In this document: piece after piece, positions 38,801 to 49,850 of the stretch
How the letters are laid out: each line of letters opens with the position of its first letter
Numbering within the stretch: position 1 is the stretch's first letter
NCBI GenBank assembly: GCA_008360955.1
Contig: LUCM01004986.1
Span: 1 to 64,000, forward strand
DNA: 64,000 bases
From: Fasciolopsis buskii
Lineage: Eukaryota > Platyhelminthes > Trematoda > Plagiorchiida > Fasciolidae
Direction: 5' to 3'
Notes under the pieces: generated by a model
What the model saw: the letters and a program-made list of their open reading frames with translations, nothing else
Database searches by the model: none
Told to the model about the DNA's origin: nothing
Translations under genes and position numbers: made by a program

Positions 38801-39721
38801 CGTCAACTTGTAAATCTTCAAAGTTCGTGTCTTCTTCCTGGTCAGTCAACAGACGTATTTAGCACTGACAGTAGGCTCATTGGCGGTTGCTACTAGTTTC
38901 ATCAGTGAAACAACGATTCAAGATTGTGGGAGCACAGTTCAATAATCTAGGCCTGGTATCTCATAAAGGTACCTTATGCACACCGGAGAAGACGAAGCAT
39001 CTTTATCCACAGGTCAGCAAAGTGTAGGAATAATCCTGACTGACAACTGAAGCATGAAAAAAAATCTAGAACCGCAAAGCTGACTGCAAATACTGTGGTT
39101 CTCAAGAGTTACAAACGCTGATTGTTTCGAAAACTATACTTGGGATGATGTAGTAGTGCCCATAGCTTGCAAGGGGTCTTCTCGTCCTATTTAGGAAGTA
39201 AAACTAAAGAAAGTTTGGGAATTTGGGTCCCTTTGGAAGCCAACTCGTTCAACAACTTCGCCGTCTCTTGAAATCTTATATGAGTTATGCAACTTTTCAT
39301 TAAAGCAGTAGGGCAGAATATCTGCAGATTGACTGCTGGCAGAGGCTTTAGAATAGCCAAAAACTGTACCAAAATCATGGATGATGGGAATTGAACAAAA
39401 AAGGATATACTTATGGTTCATATAATTAAAACCAATGATAGAAAAACCGGTCTCAGTTTTTGGAGGGATACACTTAAAAGTTTTCCAATGACCGTCGATG
39501 AGACTTGATTCAAAAGACCCTTACATGAATCACTAATGACAAGTGATTTCTTCGGCCAAAATGATAGTAGAATAATATTTTACAGTAGGTTCTAAGCGTT
39601 TACAAATCGTTATTAAAGATAAACTAGTCAATACTATTGGTATATACCATAAAACTGCTGCACATTGTTATTCACAAAAAATGTGGGAATATTGTAATGC
39701 CAAGGATGAGAACTTGTGCTT

Positions 39722-39734
39722 GATATATATATAC

Positions 39735-39765
<31 letters not shown>

Positions 39766-39812
39766 AACTTGTGCCGTATGTCTGTTTTTCCAGTTTCTAC
39801 TCAGTAATAGCT
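39722..39812 (+). repeat. TA microsatellite plus one arm of the foldback family
   Basis: A (TA)n tract with two TACATA interruptions (39,722-39,770) is followed by about 40 bases ending TATGTCTGTTTTTCCAG...CTCAGTAATAGC. This matches the outer end of the right arm of the element at 57,262-57,943 (GATGTCTGTTTCTCGACC...CTGAGTAATGCT). No opposite arm was found to the left. Confidence 0.55.
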
Positions 39813-41854
39813 GTCCCATGTCCACATTATGCTTTGTGAGGTAGTGCGAAATTACTTTTTCGTTTGTTTATATTTTATTCGCACAATTTATAGATTGCCG
39901 TTTGCAGTGTCTTCGGGTGGCATCGTTCGCTGCTCGCCTGTTTTTGTGAATAGAAATTGCATATTGAGACCTAATTTTCCAGTAAGTTCGCCATTAAAAG
40001 TCGCATGGATATATCAGCTGACGAAGTTCTTAAAATATAATTTATGGGGAGTTTGAATGAATTCCAAACAGCACGGTGGAAAAAAAGTTTGTACCTCAAA
40101 CACATGCGACTGTATCTATCTCATGCATTGACACACTGCATGTCTGGACCGATGAGCCTGTGAAAGTGGAATCTGAGCAGTCGAAAATTGCCCGAATTTC
40201 CCCGATCATTTTGTTCCAAATGTAGCCTATCAGCACCAAAATTGGTGTGCTGTCCAACTGAATAGCGAATGGAAATTTATCGGCTAAAACATTTCAAATT
40301 AAGAAAGCTATCAAAATAATTTTTCCCAACGCCCTCTGCGTCAGCGTTCCAAAATCCTGGTTCTGACTGTGTCAAGATAAGCTCGTTCCGAAATTTGCAT
40401 TGGAAATTCTAAATGTGTTCCCTGTTTGACACTAGAATATCAATTGAATCACTACTCGCGTGCACGGATGATGAGCCAATTCAAGTGTCCCACGATATTT
40501 CGTCGTTCGGGAAGGCTAACCAGCAAAGACAGACACAAAGTCCCCAAGTATGGAGTCTTGGTATAGGTAGTGTGTATTTCACGTTTCGTGGAAACGTTCG
40601 CGTGATTCCGGGGGAGTTTTGTCCATTTATCCGTATGCTACTTACATACAAAACCCAATCATTTTTTTCTGAAAGGGCCATACACCCATGAGGAAAAAAA
40701 TTAGAAGAGAAATCCACCAGACCAAACAGAACATCATCTGTTTAGAACTATTCAGGTGTACGGGATTCACAGATAACCAGTCCGGCGGCTATTCCTAGAT
40801 ATCGTCTGATATGAACAAACACGAGAAGTTTATCACAGTGATCGACCTGGTTTTGCAAGGTCACAGTTATGGAATGTACCAAACCAAAACGAGAGAATTA
40901 GCGGCTGAATTTTGCACGATCAGCCCACGGGAGCTGAAAATATCATGAGTAGTTTATGAAGGCAAAGATCATTCAAATTGGCTTCCCTGGTCTTATTCGT
41001 GTATAGATTAATGATCATCTTAAATAGACAATGTTGAGTGAAATCTACCAGATATTTCATGTGAAAGTACACGGTTCCATTCTTCTTTTTCCCCCTCTAA
41101 CGGCAACATATTACCATACGGAATAGTTTGATGGACGAACCTTCCGTTAAAATGACACTGTTGACTAGCATACTTGGACTATTCTTGAATCAATGACTGA
41201 TATGTTAACAATTCTTCCAATAATTGGCGGTTATATTTATGATTTTATACATGAGTAGTGTAAATTTACCCGCCTTGTGTTGGGCACGACTGGCGCGGAT
41301 TAAAAATGTGTTAGATTCTGATGAACTCTACAACGCGGTACATTGTACTCGTCGTTTGTATGCGGCACCGTAGACTGAGATAATTCTAGCAAATTGTTCA
41401 CCTATACAACCGAAATAACATAGCACAGAGAAAATGGAAGTATTTTATCTTATGTCCAAACTTTAAAAGTCATTGTTAACCAAAGGATGCAGACTGTTCA
41501 AACTATTACTAGTTCACTAATTGGCCACATTCCCTAGTTTGATTCCCCTCATCTTCATTGTTGTGTCCGTCTAAAGGAAGTGTTCGTTTCTTATTAGGAC
41601 CGTTTAACAAGTTCCATTTTCCAAACGTTTCATTCATTTTATAAGCACGCTAAGTTACTGAATACCATGAGAGCTCTGTGATTCTATCAACAATTGTTCA
41701 CCAAAGCACATTGTACGGATGATGTTCGAACTATTCGACCACGTGTCTTGATCTTATGTTTTCTCTCAAAAGATTGAGCATAACAAGTTAGATTTTTTAA
41801 TACTAATCCCAGTACACTATGTATGCCTGCGCACTGTCTCCAAAATCCAACGTC

Positions 41855-41925
41855 ACGAGCCGTAATCGTGCCGGGGCCCTCTGCTTACCGGGTAGATGTT
41901 CTATCGTTGAGCTACGTAAGTGGAC
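41855..41925 (-). repeat. tRNA-like fragment, probable tRNA pseudogene or SINE head
   Basis: The reverse complement reads GTAGCTCAACGATAGAAC, a good polymerase III A box. An anticodon-arm-like TCTAC / GCAGA stem with a seven-base loop CCGGTAA follows, then GGCACGATTAC in place of the B box GGTTCGATTCC. The mutated B box, the C at the loop's second position and imperfect stems argue against a working tRNA. The loop would present GGT, a threonine-like anticodon. Confidence 0.45.
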
Positions 41926-42057
41926 ATCTGGTGCATAAGTATAACCTCCGTTCCATAATAACATGACTCTTCGCATCATCTCAGAACAACCAAACGTTAA
42001 TCGAAAGCATCCTCTGGATCCTGACCAGCTTTGCTGTTCGTTTCCATTGGAAAGTGC

Positions 42058-42086
42058 CTGATGAGGCTCGTCCCAAGGGCTTAAAC
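42058..42086 (+). ncRNA. hammerhead-ribozyme-like core, probably inactive
   Basis: CTGATGAG (42,058-42,065) is followed by a four-base stem GCTC/GGGC around loop GTCCCAA, then TTAAAC where a hammerhead requires GAAAC. The first half and stem II fit the hammerhead consensus, but the essential G of GAA is replaced, and I found no convincing cleavage site or stem I partner. Fluke SINE-like repeats are known to carry hammerheads, and a tRNA-like fragment lies about 130 bases away, though on the other strand. It could be chance. Confidence 0.2.
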
Positions 42087-45000
42087 CACATTAGTTACTG
42101 CGTCATTGGGATGGCGCTTCACGCAAAACTGGATGTTCGTTTATGTAATTTCTGTTCGATCGCCGTGTTCACGTCATTGCAGTGGTAGATTATCTGGCCG
42201 GTAGGCGCAAGGTCATCGGTCCCATTTCGGCCCCTGACGTCAGCTTTTGCATGCACAGTGCATAAGTGAGTTTCCATTTTCTTTAATATCATTTGGCTTT
42301 TTGTGCCGCCTCAAAACAATTGAAATATCCTATCACTTTACTCCAAGCAGTAAGAAACTGTAAATAGTTATACTGCTTTGTCGCACTAAGGTCTTGTGCG
42401 ACAATTAAGAAATATTTCTTCGCGAATATTTACTTTTTGCGTTCACTTCTACCATTGACAGAGAAGAGCATCAAATGAATACCGTATTTGAGACGACAAT
42501 TTGGTAGCTACATTGACTCGTTTCTCTTTAGGTTTAGTAGCAGGATTTCATGTTTTGTCATCAACAAGTCGAACATAAATTCATACTGTTGATAAATTTT
42601 TCATGATTTTTGTTTCATCTAAGTAGGATTTCTTCTTATGCTGTTACAATTTAGTCGACCGTGCGCCTTTCGGACAAAGATTAAGCAGAAACTTCTATTT
42701 CTGTGTAAGGTTAGTTTTCCAATTTAGAACATGCAGATGCTGATATAGTCCGCTTTTTCGGATTCGTCTGGCCCTTTATTCTAAGACTTCAAAACCATAA
42801 TGACAAAGACTTTAGGAAAGTTTGTTCGTTCCAGATGTAATTTACACCCTACTACCTATCGTTTCACTTCATGTCTCTTCTTGTTTTTACCTTAACTTTG
42901 CGTGTAATGTAACAACTGCTACCCTCTTGACTGTCCTGACCCGTTTGGTTGTTTCTTGATACCACTCGGTGTTAACATTCTTTTCTTAAAGGAGGTGCAA
43001 CAATTTCAGAAAAGATCACTTTAACCTATCCGCTCTTGGCCACAGGTATTTTAATGTAGTTGGTGACGTCATACCAAAGCGACATTAGACATGGTCCAAC
43101 TGATCACCTCTGGTTTTCCCAATAGGTTTTAATGGAATGTGCAGCTCTGTCACGACAGTGACGTCCAACGCGTTTCTAAGAGCGCGTATGTATTGAAAAA
43201 TATCCCCGACAGAACTATATAATTTGGTCAACATGTGCGCAGCTAAGTAGAATCCTCAAGGAAGTGTGCAATCATCCAGGCAAACAGTTTATTAGTTCAT
43301 AAATTTGAGAATAACATGGGTTCTTTGATAATCCGTTGCTACTTCGGGCAACAAACTGTGACTCAAGTCTGAGTGAGTTGTACCTATTTGAATCGTAGTT
43401 TTGTGAATACCCTCAAAATTGACAAGCATGTAACGTCTTTTTGTAATCATTCTCATCATCACAGGGGGGGTTAATCTTCAAAGAACTTGGATCCATGGTT
43501 CTATGGATTGCAACGAATCGCCTGATGTTTACATCGTCTGCAGAGAAACAGCCGAGACAACTGTGGATGGCAGATGTTTAAATAGTCACAACTGCTGAGA
43601 TCAGTGTGTAAGTCCCGGCCACACTATAGGGATAACCGTAAAATAATATGGACAGTGGATTATGGATAGTTTTCAAAGGTGGAAATCAGACGTGGACCGA
43701 CCACAGATGCCTACATGACCACTGAAAGAGAAGACATCGTAAAACAATCTTGATATGGAATAGACAACCAACTTTTATTTAGGCCTGAGGATTGTGATAA
43801 CCATGAGTGAAGCGTTTGAATCAAGGACCATAAATAAACAAGTTCTGATAATAACTGATGGTAAACTTGGAAGAAGTTAAACTTGAACAAACTCGGCCGA
43901 GTTACAATTTCGTTGCGGATAGCTCGGAAGATTTTGCGGTCAGTGAGACAGAAAGGTTCTAATCACGTGGCTTTCCAGTTGACAATAATGGATTATTTAG
44001 CTGCACGATGATATACCCACTGTCTCCTGGGGTGAAAATCTGCAAGCATTGTGAGAAGGGTCTTGTTTTGAGTTCTCTGTTGCCAACATAAGGATGCTGT
44101 TATCATACTTTCAAAGGAAATGCCGAATGGGAACCTTTCAGGGTGCCACTAGGGGACGACTAGAGCACACAATCTGAAGGCAAGTAGTTTGGGCCAAATG
44201 TTAGTGGTTACAGTTAAATTTCATGTTCTTCAAGTCATTTTACCTCAGCAATAAGATATTTGAATGAAACGTGTCATTCCAGTTTAGACTCAATCTCCTG
44301 TATTTAGTAAAAACGGGATTCGTAGAAAAAAGCATAGTTTCGTGAATGAGAGAAGGTTGTGGAATTGGAAACTTTTGTTTCGAGATGTAGGCAAATTGTT
44401 CTCCAAAGAATTTGAGGTTTGGTAGATTTACTTTGAGAATGAACTTCGTAAAATGTTATTAGCAAGGGGCTGGACTGGCACTCACAAATTTAAGACATTC
44501 ACTATTCGTTCAAAGGTCGAGTTTACTTAGCGTGCTGCTACAAGGCCCAGAAAAGTGGCCGTTTTGGCCATATGTGCAAAGACTTTCGTAGTCTGAACAT
44601 CCTTGTCTTCACAGCATTGGTGGAATATGATGGAATAATTCAGTCAGCAACTCGGAAGATAGACGTATGGTCTAGTCTTTAGAACAGGAACTGAATGTGA
44701 ATAAATTTGTGATGGTTAAGTCATTAATTGCCATCTACACTGTTTTAACATACGATTTCATTTTTTACCAGTAATAGTAAACACATGGCTGTAACCAAAA
44801 GCTTGACCTTCGCCACTTAAAATAAATTCGGACCAAGGAACTATATTCAGTACATGTAAATTTGCAGGGACAAAACCGCGTTGCGCTGTCGAGGTCGAAG
44901 GGTAACTTCAGTCGGTGGAAGCGAACTCGGCATGAATAGGATGCTAGCTAAAGTAGGACGCACACGAGTAAATATAGAATTTTGTCAAAAAAACTACCAT

Positions 45001-45219
45001 CCGTATGACCCACCGAAGTTTCCGATGATTATGAAAAATGGGGAAAGGAATGGTTTTGAGTCTTTGGAGAAACAAAAGAGGTTGTAATCGGTGGAAGACT
45101 GCTTCTGTGGGTAGGCAAAGAATGCAAAACGGTCACTGTAAGATCAGACTTATTTAGGTTGTTGGCTGCTGAACTTCTGGATCTTCCGGTGCAGTGTGGG
45201 TCTTTTTAATCATGGATAC

Positions 45220-45780
45220 ACCTCGAGCCTTTCCATAATCAAAAGCGCTACCCGTAAGGCAGCATATTTGTTATAGGCAAGTTGTTCAGTGGATAACAAG
45301 AGGCTGGTGGTACGATGTTCTAGGACAGTGCTCATCCAGTGGGATGCAAATGTTCGAATCTGCAAGGTAGCGAAGAGGAGACCTCGTGGGGCGGAGCTCG
45401 GTAGATGAGATGGTCTACATGGCAAACCTGCGACTTGCCAACACAAGGTCTCCCACTACATTGGGTTACACCTATTCCGTCACTGCTGCCAGGGCGAACA
45501 GTTGCCAGGCCAAAATTCGCCACGTCCTCGACACTGACACTGCTAGTCCACGTCCGCTTTTTTCGGTTAACGTGGGGTACGATATCCAGGGTTAACGACG
45601 AAAGCGATAGCCTTTCCGTTATCTGCAACTCAGGGGGGCGCCAGGTAGCATTCACTCCTGCCTTGAGTCCCGGCCAGAACTCAAGCCAGAAACGGTTGAT
45701 GTCAGTCATCCTTATTGCAACAGTTGAAGTTTGTTGCACATCCAAAAAGAATCAGGTTATCCATCCGGTTATGATCTAGC
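45220..45780. repeat. repeat-like stretch with B-box-like word
   Basis: Plus-strand TTGTTCAGTGGATAACA (about 45,276) resembles a polymerase III A box and TGTTCGAATCTGC (about 45,354) a B box, about 75 bases apart. The minus strand over the same region is open for 137 codons (45,332-45,745), with no recognised domain. The combination suggests a SINE-type or LINE-derived repeat inside intron 1 rather than a gene. Confidence 0.3.
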
Positions 45781-45930
45781 AGGTTTCAATGTGGATCATT
45801 ATTCAAATAACACGCACCTCTGAAAGTCATATAATTCAAAATAACTAACCTAATTCGTGAACAAAAGAGGTGCATCAAAAACGTCCTACTTGATTTGTCT
45901 TCTTACTCTTGTTATAAGTCTTCCATCCAG

Positions 45931-46171
45931 GACACGCACTCATTGATGGAATATTCCAATGAAGACAAGCGGTACACTAATCACATCGTTGAACTGGGAT
46001 TAACACTTCAGCCACGAACCCATATACAGTGGGTCACGCTCCCTTTTCGGTTGACTTCACTTTTAATCAATCCAGTCACATATATTAGGCTTGGCTTCTT
46101 GGCTCACGTGGTGGCTGGTGCATCAGTTCACAAGTGGGTAACGAAACGCCCTTCATTACGTAATGTCTCAG
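45931..46171 (+). other. exon-like open stretch A
   Basis: An acceptor TTCCATCCAG precedes 45,931 and a donor G|GTGCCT follows 46,171, ending in phase 1. The enclosed 80 codons are open, begin DTHSLMEYSNEDKR and include LINPVTYIRLGFLAHVVAGA, a possible membrane segment. Phase is compatible with stretch B at 46,392. No family is recognised, and this may be a chance opening in an intron. Confidence 0.15.
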
Positions 46172-46391
46172 GTGCCTACCGATCAATGGTTAAATTTCAT
46201 GCCAAAAGGAGTCCAGATCGTAGCTTTTCCATTCATCACACTTATGTTACTCAATCTGTGGGTGCTTACTTGATTCAATCGCAACTGACCCTCAAAGCAG
46301 GATAGACCACGACGGTCCATGTGGGTTTGAAATAATAATCTTTGTTCACTATCCAACCTGACTGTATTACCTTTGTCTCCGTTCTATTCAG

Positions 46392-46553
46392 CGCACAAAA
46401 ATCGTGGCATAAATCAAACAAGTCACTTTGTAGCCTTATTAATATGTGGCCTACTAGAGTACTTGTATCCTGTCGTCACCACAGCCGTCTGTGCGTCAGT
46501 TGGTTCAACAACGGGTTTAACGTATCACATGTTTTCATTGAAATATTACACTG
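46392..46553 (+). other. exon-like open stretch B, symmetric 162 bp
   Basis: A strong pyrimidine tract and CAG (TCCGTTCTATTCAG) precede 46,392 and a strong donor GTGAGT follows at 46,554. The 162 bases are open in the phase 1-1 register and encode a hydrophobic stretch, LICGLLEYLYPVVTTAVCAS. It could be spliced in frame between Mpv17-family exons 1 and 2, but the inserted sequence is not part of that family. It is either a lineage-specific cassette, part of another gene, or chance. Confidence 0.2.
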
Positions 46554-46844
46554 GTGAGTAAGTGTTCGGACTGAAACAGTCGATTTGTGTCCAGAGCATT
46601 TTACCACTAATTCATAGGGAATTTTTCCAGCTGTCAACGACCTACGACGATAATGCTGTCGGTAGTAAAATGAGATTTTGGCATCTCCAGGGAGTAGAAA
46701 CACTAAGTACCCTGGCTCAGAATCTTCTCCCATTGATCAGACGGCACAGATGTTTAATACTTATTAGGAATCGCCTGTAGTTCATGCCCACCGAGTATAC
46801 ACTGCGATACAAACCCAGAAATAACGGTTGTAATTTGAGTGTTT

Positions 46845-46985
46845 TAGCTACTAGGCTAAGTGGGTTGGGTCTCAACGACCCATCGAACTGCAGCGCTATG
46901 TGATATAACACCCATCGGCAGTGGTTTTTCAATGCCACTGGCCCTTGCGCATGGAGTTCGATTCCCTGAGGATAGTCAATTTGAA
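46845..46985 (+). repeat. tRNA-like B box in repeat-like context
   Basis: GGAGTTCGATTCCC at about 46,957 is a near-perfect polymerase III B box. No convincing A box or cloverleaf precedes it. It is probably a SINE remnant. Confidence 0.25.
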
Positions 46986-48319
46986 CGACTAACTGCATGT
47001 TCTATTTATTAAATCGGTCAAATTTTGGAATGACAGTAGACAATCACGAGGACATTCTGACGATGAAATTGGATGTGTATTTTTATGCACCATCTAGTTT
47101 TTCACTTCCATCGTCTCGTGTCAAATTGTCACCAAGACCTCCAAGAAGTATTTTCTCATTGCGTAAACTAAGAATCAAAACGATAACTGTGTATAGGTCA
47201 TGGTAGAATTTTGTGTTACGGACGCAAAGCTTATTCATCGAAATGGTACTTCTCCATTGATGTTGAGTCCGGACTTGGTGAACCAAACTGCAGCATCATT
47301 GACTTCATCTCGTTCCAATGCATTGCTTCGAAATTCGTCTGTCACTGCTAATAGACTGACGACAGTTCTGTTAACGTTAGAATTATGGACTCTAAATATT
47401 TGTTTCAGCAAAAGTTACGTAGGGCGTAGTGAGGGCAATCAGTCAGGTATTTTTGTTTCCGCCGCCTCAACATTCGCGACTCACCTCGAATTGGTACCTG
47501 GTTCAAAAAGCTTACGAAAACATCATTTGAAGTTAGAAAATATGTAGGCTTAGCTTGTTCTCTGAATACGTCCCCTTGAATGGGTGATTGAACTGTTCAC
47601 TACGACTTCTCATCAGGTTTTGTCCGATTGCGTTCATTAATTCTCATCGTTATCATCTGTTGATCGTAAGACAGGTTCTGGGAGTTTTTTCGAATTCAAC
47701 AGTTTAGTTTTAGTATATTTTTTCATTAATCGCACTGTTCGGACGTGCATTCGATGGTATCTGCTAGGTCCCTACATGATTCCATGCCTGTTCAGGTTTC
47801 ACGTTCATAGAGACAGTTCTCCATCCCCATTTCAATAAACTCTATTCCTCTGCACGCGCTTCGATCATACAATAGCAAAGGCATCTTGCGATTTGTTTGG
47901 CCAATAAATGAACGGAGATTTGCTTTTTCGCACTGACAATCTTGAAGTTACTATCTAATACCTAAATATTGATTGTCTTTTAAGGCAGGAAAGGAAATGT
48001 TTATGATTAGGCGCGAATGCGAAATTCGATGTAACGCCAACAACACAATAGAAATTGTTGAAGCATTATTGTTTTCCATCTAATATTATTGGCTCAAACT
48101 GAAATTATCTGAAGGATTCACAGAAACGTTGCTCCCGCAACCTTATCAGTTTTGTGTTTGTCTTTTCCAAATCTGATAGAATAGCAAGGATTTGTGCAGA
48201 AATTTATTTACAACACCTTAACAAGCAAAGCGATTGCATTTTTCTGCGAAGAGTTTTAATAAGAGATGTATTGTGCCATGGCAATTACCAAAGCACGATT
48301 GAAAATGGTGGAGGCACTC

Positions 48320-48440
48320 ACCGTTGGGAATGCGCTTCCATGGCTCCGGAATCGAGATTCGAATCCGGGACGAGGGATTTTGAGTCGAACATCGTGGTTG
48401 ATGCGGATACTCCAGCTGCCAGATCGTTCGGATTATAGCC
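48320..48440 (+). repeat. tRNA-like B box, probable SINE remnant
   Basis: CGAGATTCGAATCCGGG at about 48,352 fits a B box with part of the T stem. Surrounding frames on both strands are open for 70-98 codons but show no domain. The stretch lies 180 bases upstream of exon 2 of the Mpv17-family gene. Confidence 0.25.
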
Positions 48441-48616
48441 ATTTACTCCGGTTTTACGTCCCAGTTCTCGGGCGATGAATAGGCACGAGTTATGATTTCT
48501 AATGAGAATGAGGTAGTTATCAGTGCTCCTGTGATTCTTAATGATGATTTTGGTGTGCATACTGCTGTGGAAATGTGATCTAGAACCTAGTTGGGTTTTC
48601 CTGTTTGTGTTCACAG

Positions 48617-48778
48617 TTCGACTAGGTGCAATCGGAGCGTTCCAGGGAACATACCAACACTTTTATTACACATGGCTCGATCGGAAGCTGGTCGGTAATT
48701 CACTGTCAACCATAGCGAAGAAAGTCGCCATGGATGAGGCTTGCGTCGGACCGATTAGCTTGGTTATCTTCTTCATGT
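48617..48778 (+). CDS. Mpv17/PMP22 family protein, exon 2
   Basis: This internal exon of 162 bases has the acceptor TTTGTGTTCACAG just before 48,617 and the donor GTAAGT at 48,779. It enters and leaves in phase 1. The translation includes RLGAIGAFQGTYQHFYYTWL (first 20 residues), then DRKLVGNS, AKKVAMDE and GPISLVIFF. This is the central Mpv17 signature: R..R...FG...GP..H.WY..LDR, a K...DQ motif and the third membrane segment. Family members (Mpv17, PXMP2, Mpv17L2, yeast Sym1) are small four-helix proteins of the mitochondrial inner or peroxisomal membrane, linked to mitochondrial DNA maintenance or channel activity. Odd points are Q-G in place of the usual G-P before H..Y, and DE for DQ. The paralogue cannot be settled from sequence alone; Mpv17L2-like is plausible. 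Confidence 0.9.
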
Positions 48779-49850
48779 GTAAGTTTCTTCAATCCTCGTT
48801 GTCAATGGGTACTGTTTGACGTACACAATTTTACGGAAGTCTAAGTTAAGTTAGCGTTTGATCCTGAGTAAATCAGAGCAACAAAATTTCATACACTGCA
48901 AAATGTGTCAAGCTGTCACTAGTTGAGTTATTGATCTTAATGCTTTGTTGGTATAGCGTATCTTGCCTCCCTCCGATCCCCGATCCTCCAAAATCAGTCC
49001 AAAATGGTCACTGCTGTTCGAAAGTGACATCATTTTTGGATTGGATAGCAAATATTTTTTTTACTAATGAAGTGTTTTCTTTTCAGATCATATGACAATG
49101 GTTTTGACCAGTTTTCTTCTCTCCGCCAAAGGTTTTACGCTTTCGAGTGGTTTTTCGTTGAATTCCTAATCGGGACCGAGACAAATGATTCTTCAGGAGG
49201 GGATGGTCACTCTGGAAGCACACATGCTATGGTGCACACGGCTTCAGATCATGGGGAAGCTTGTGACACTGGAGCATGAGCATGAGATTTCCATCACTGA
49301 TTTGTCATTCCCAGTGGGATCCAGAATGATGGTCGATTTCGGATTTAACAAAACATCTTTCAGTTTGCACATGGTGACACAACCTTGACTGAGCTAGGTA
49401 TTGTTGATCTACAAGCAAGAGGAGTCAGCGTCTTGGCCTGTTTCTCTGGGGTCAAGGATTGAGCATTTTCGTTTAGCTCCAGTTTCAAAACATTTCGGGT
49501 ATCCTTGCGCACTCTGTTTGAGCGTTTTATCCTATGTTGATATATCGTTCTCATACACTGAGGTCTTTTAAGACAAATGCGGTTTTCTAAGGTTTGTCTT
49601 ATCTTAACTTTCGGAAACTGGCTTAGAGTTACTGAAAATGCAGCACATTCCATTGTGCGTTGGTCAACGATGTATTAACCACATACAACAATTCACCTAC
49701 TGCACTAAGCTTCCTCAACATCGTAAAGGCTTTGTATTGTCGATTCCGGCTGATAAATGGCTTTTCACTGATTCTCAGCTACTTCTAACCTATTGAATAC
49801 TTACGCTGTTCCCCTCCACTTCAAGTTTGGCAGTCATGGTTTTCAGTTCC

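Larger units (their letters stand above)
29854..48616 (+). other. intron 1 of the Mpv17-family gene (about 18.8 kb)
   Basis: The stretch is AT-rich and almost free of frames above 70 codons until 45 kb. It holds TA-rich microsatellites (30,921-30,937; 33,360-33,405; 39,722-39,770), a half copy of the foldback element, a tRNA-like fragment with a hammerhead-like core nearby, and repeat-like sequence at 45.2-45.8 kb. Intron status follows from the phase-compatible exons at 29.6 and 48.6 kb and holds only if exon 1 is right. Confidence 0.5.

Noticed and set aside
45332..45745. 137-codon minus-strand open frame
   Set aside because: It lies in repeat-like sequence with polymerase III box words and an overlapping plus frame of 124 codons; no domain recognised.
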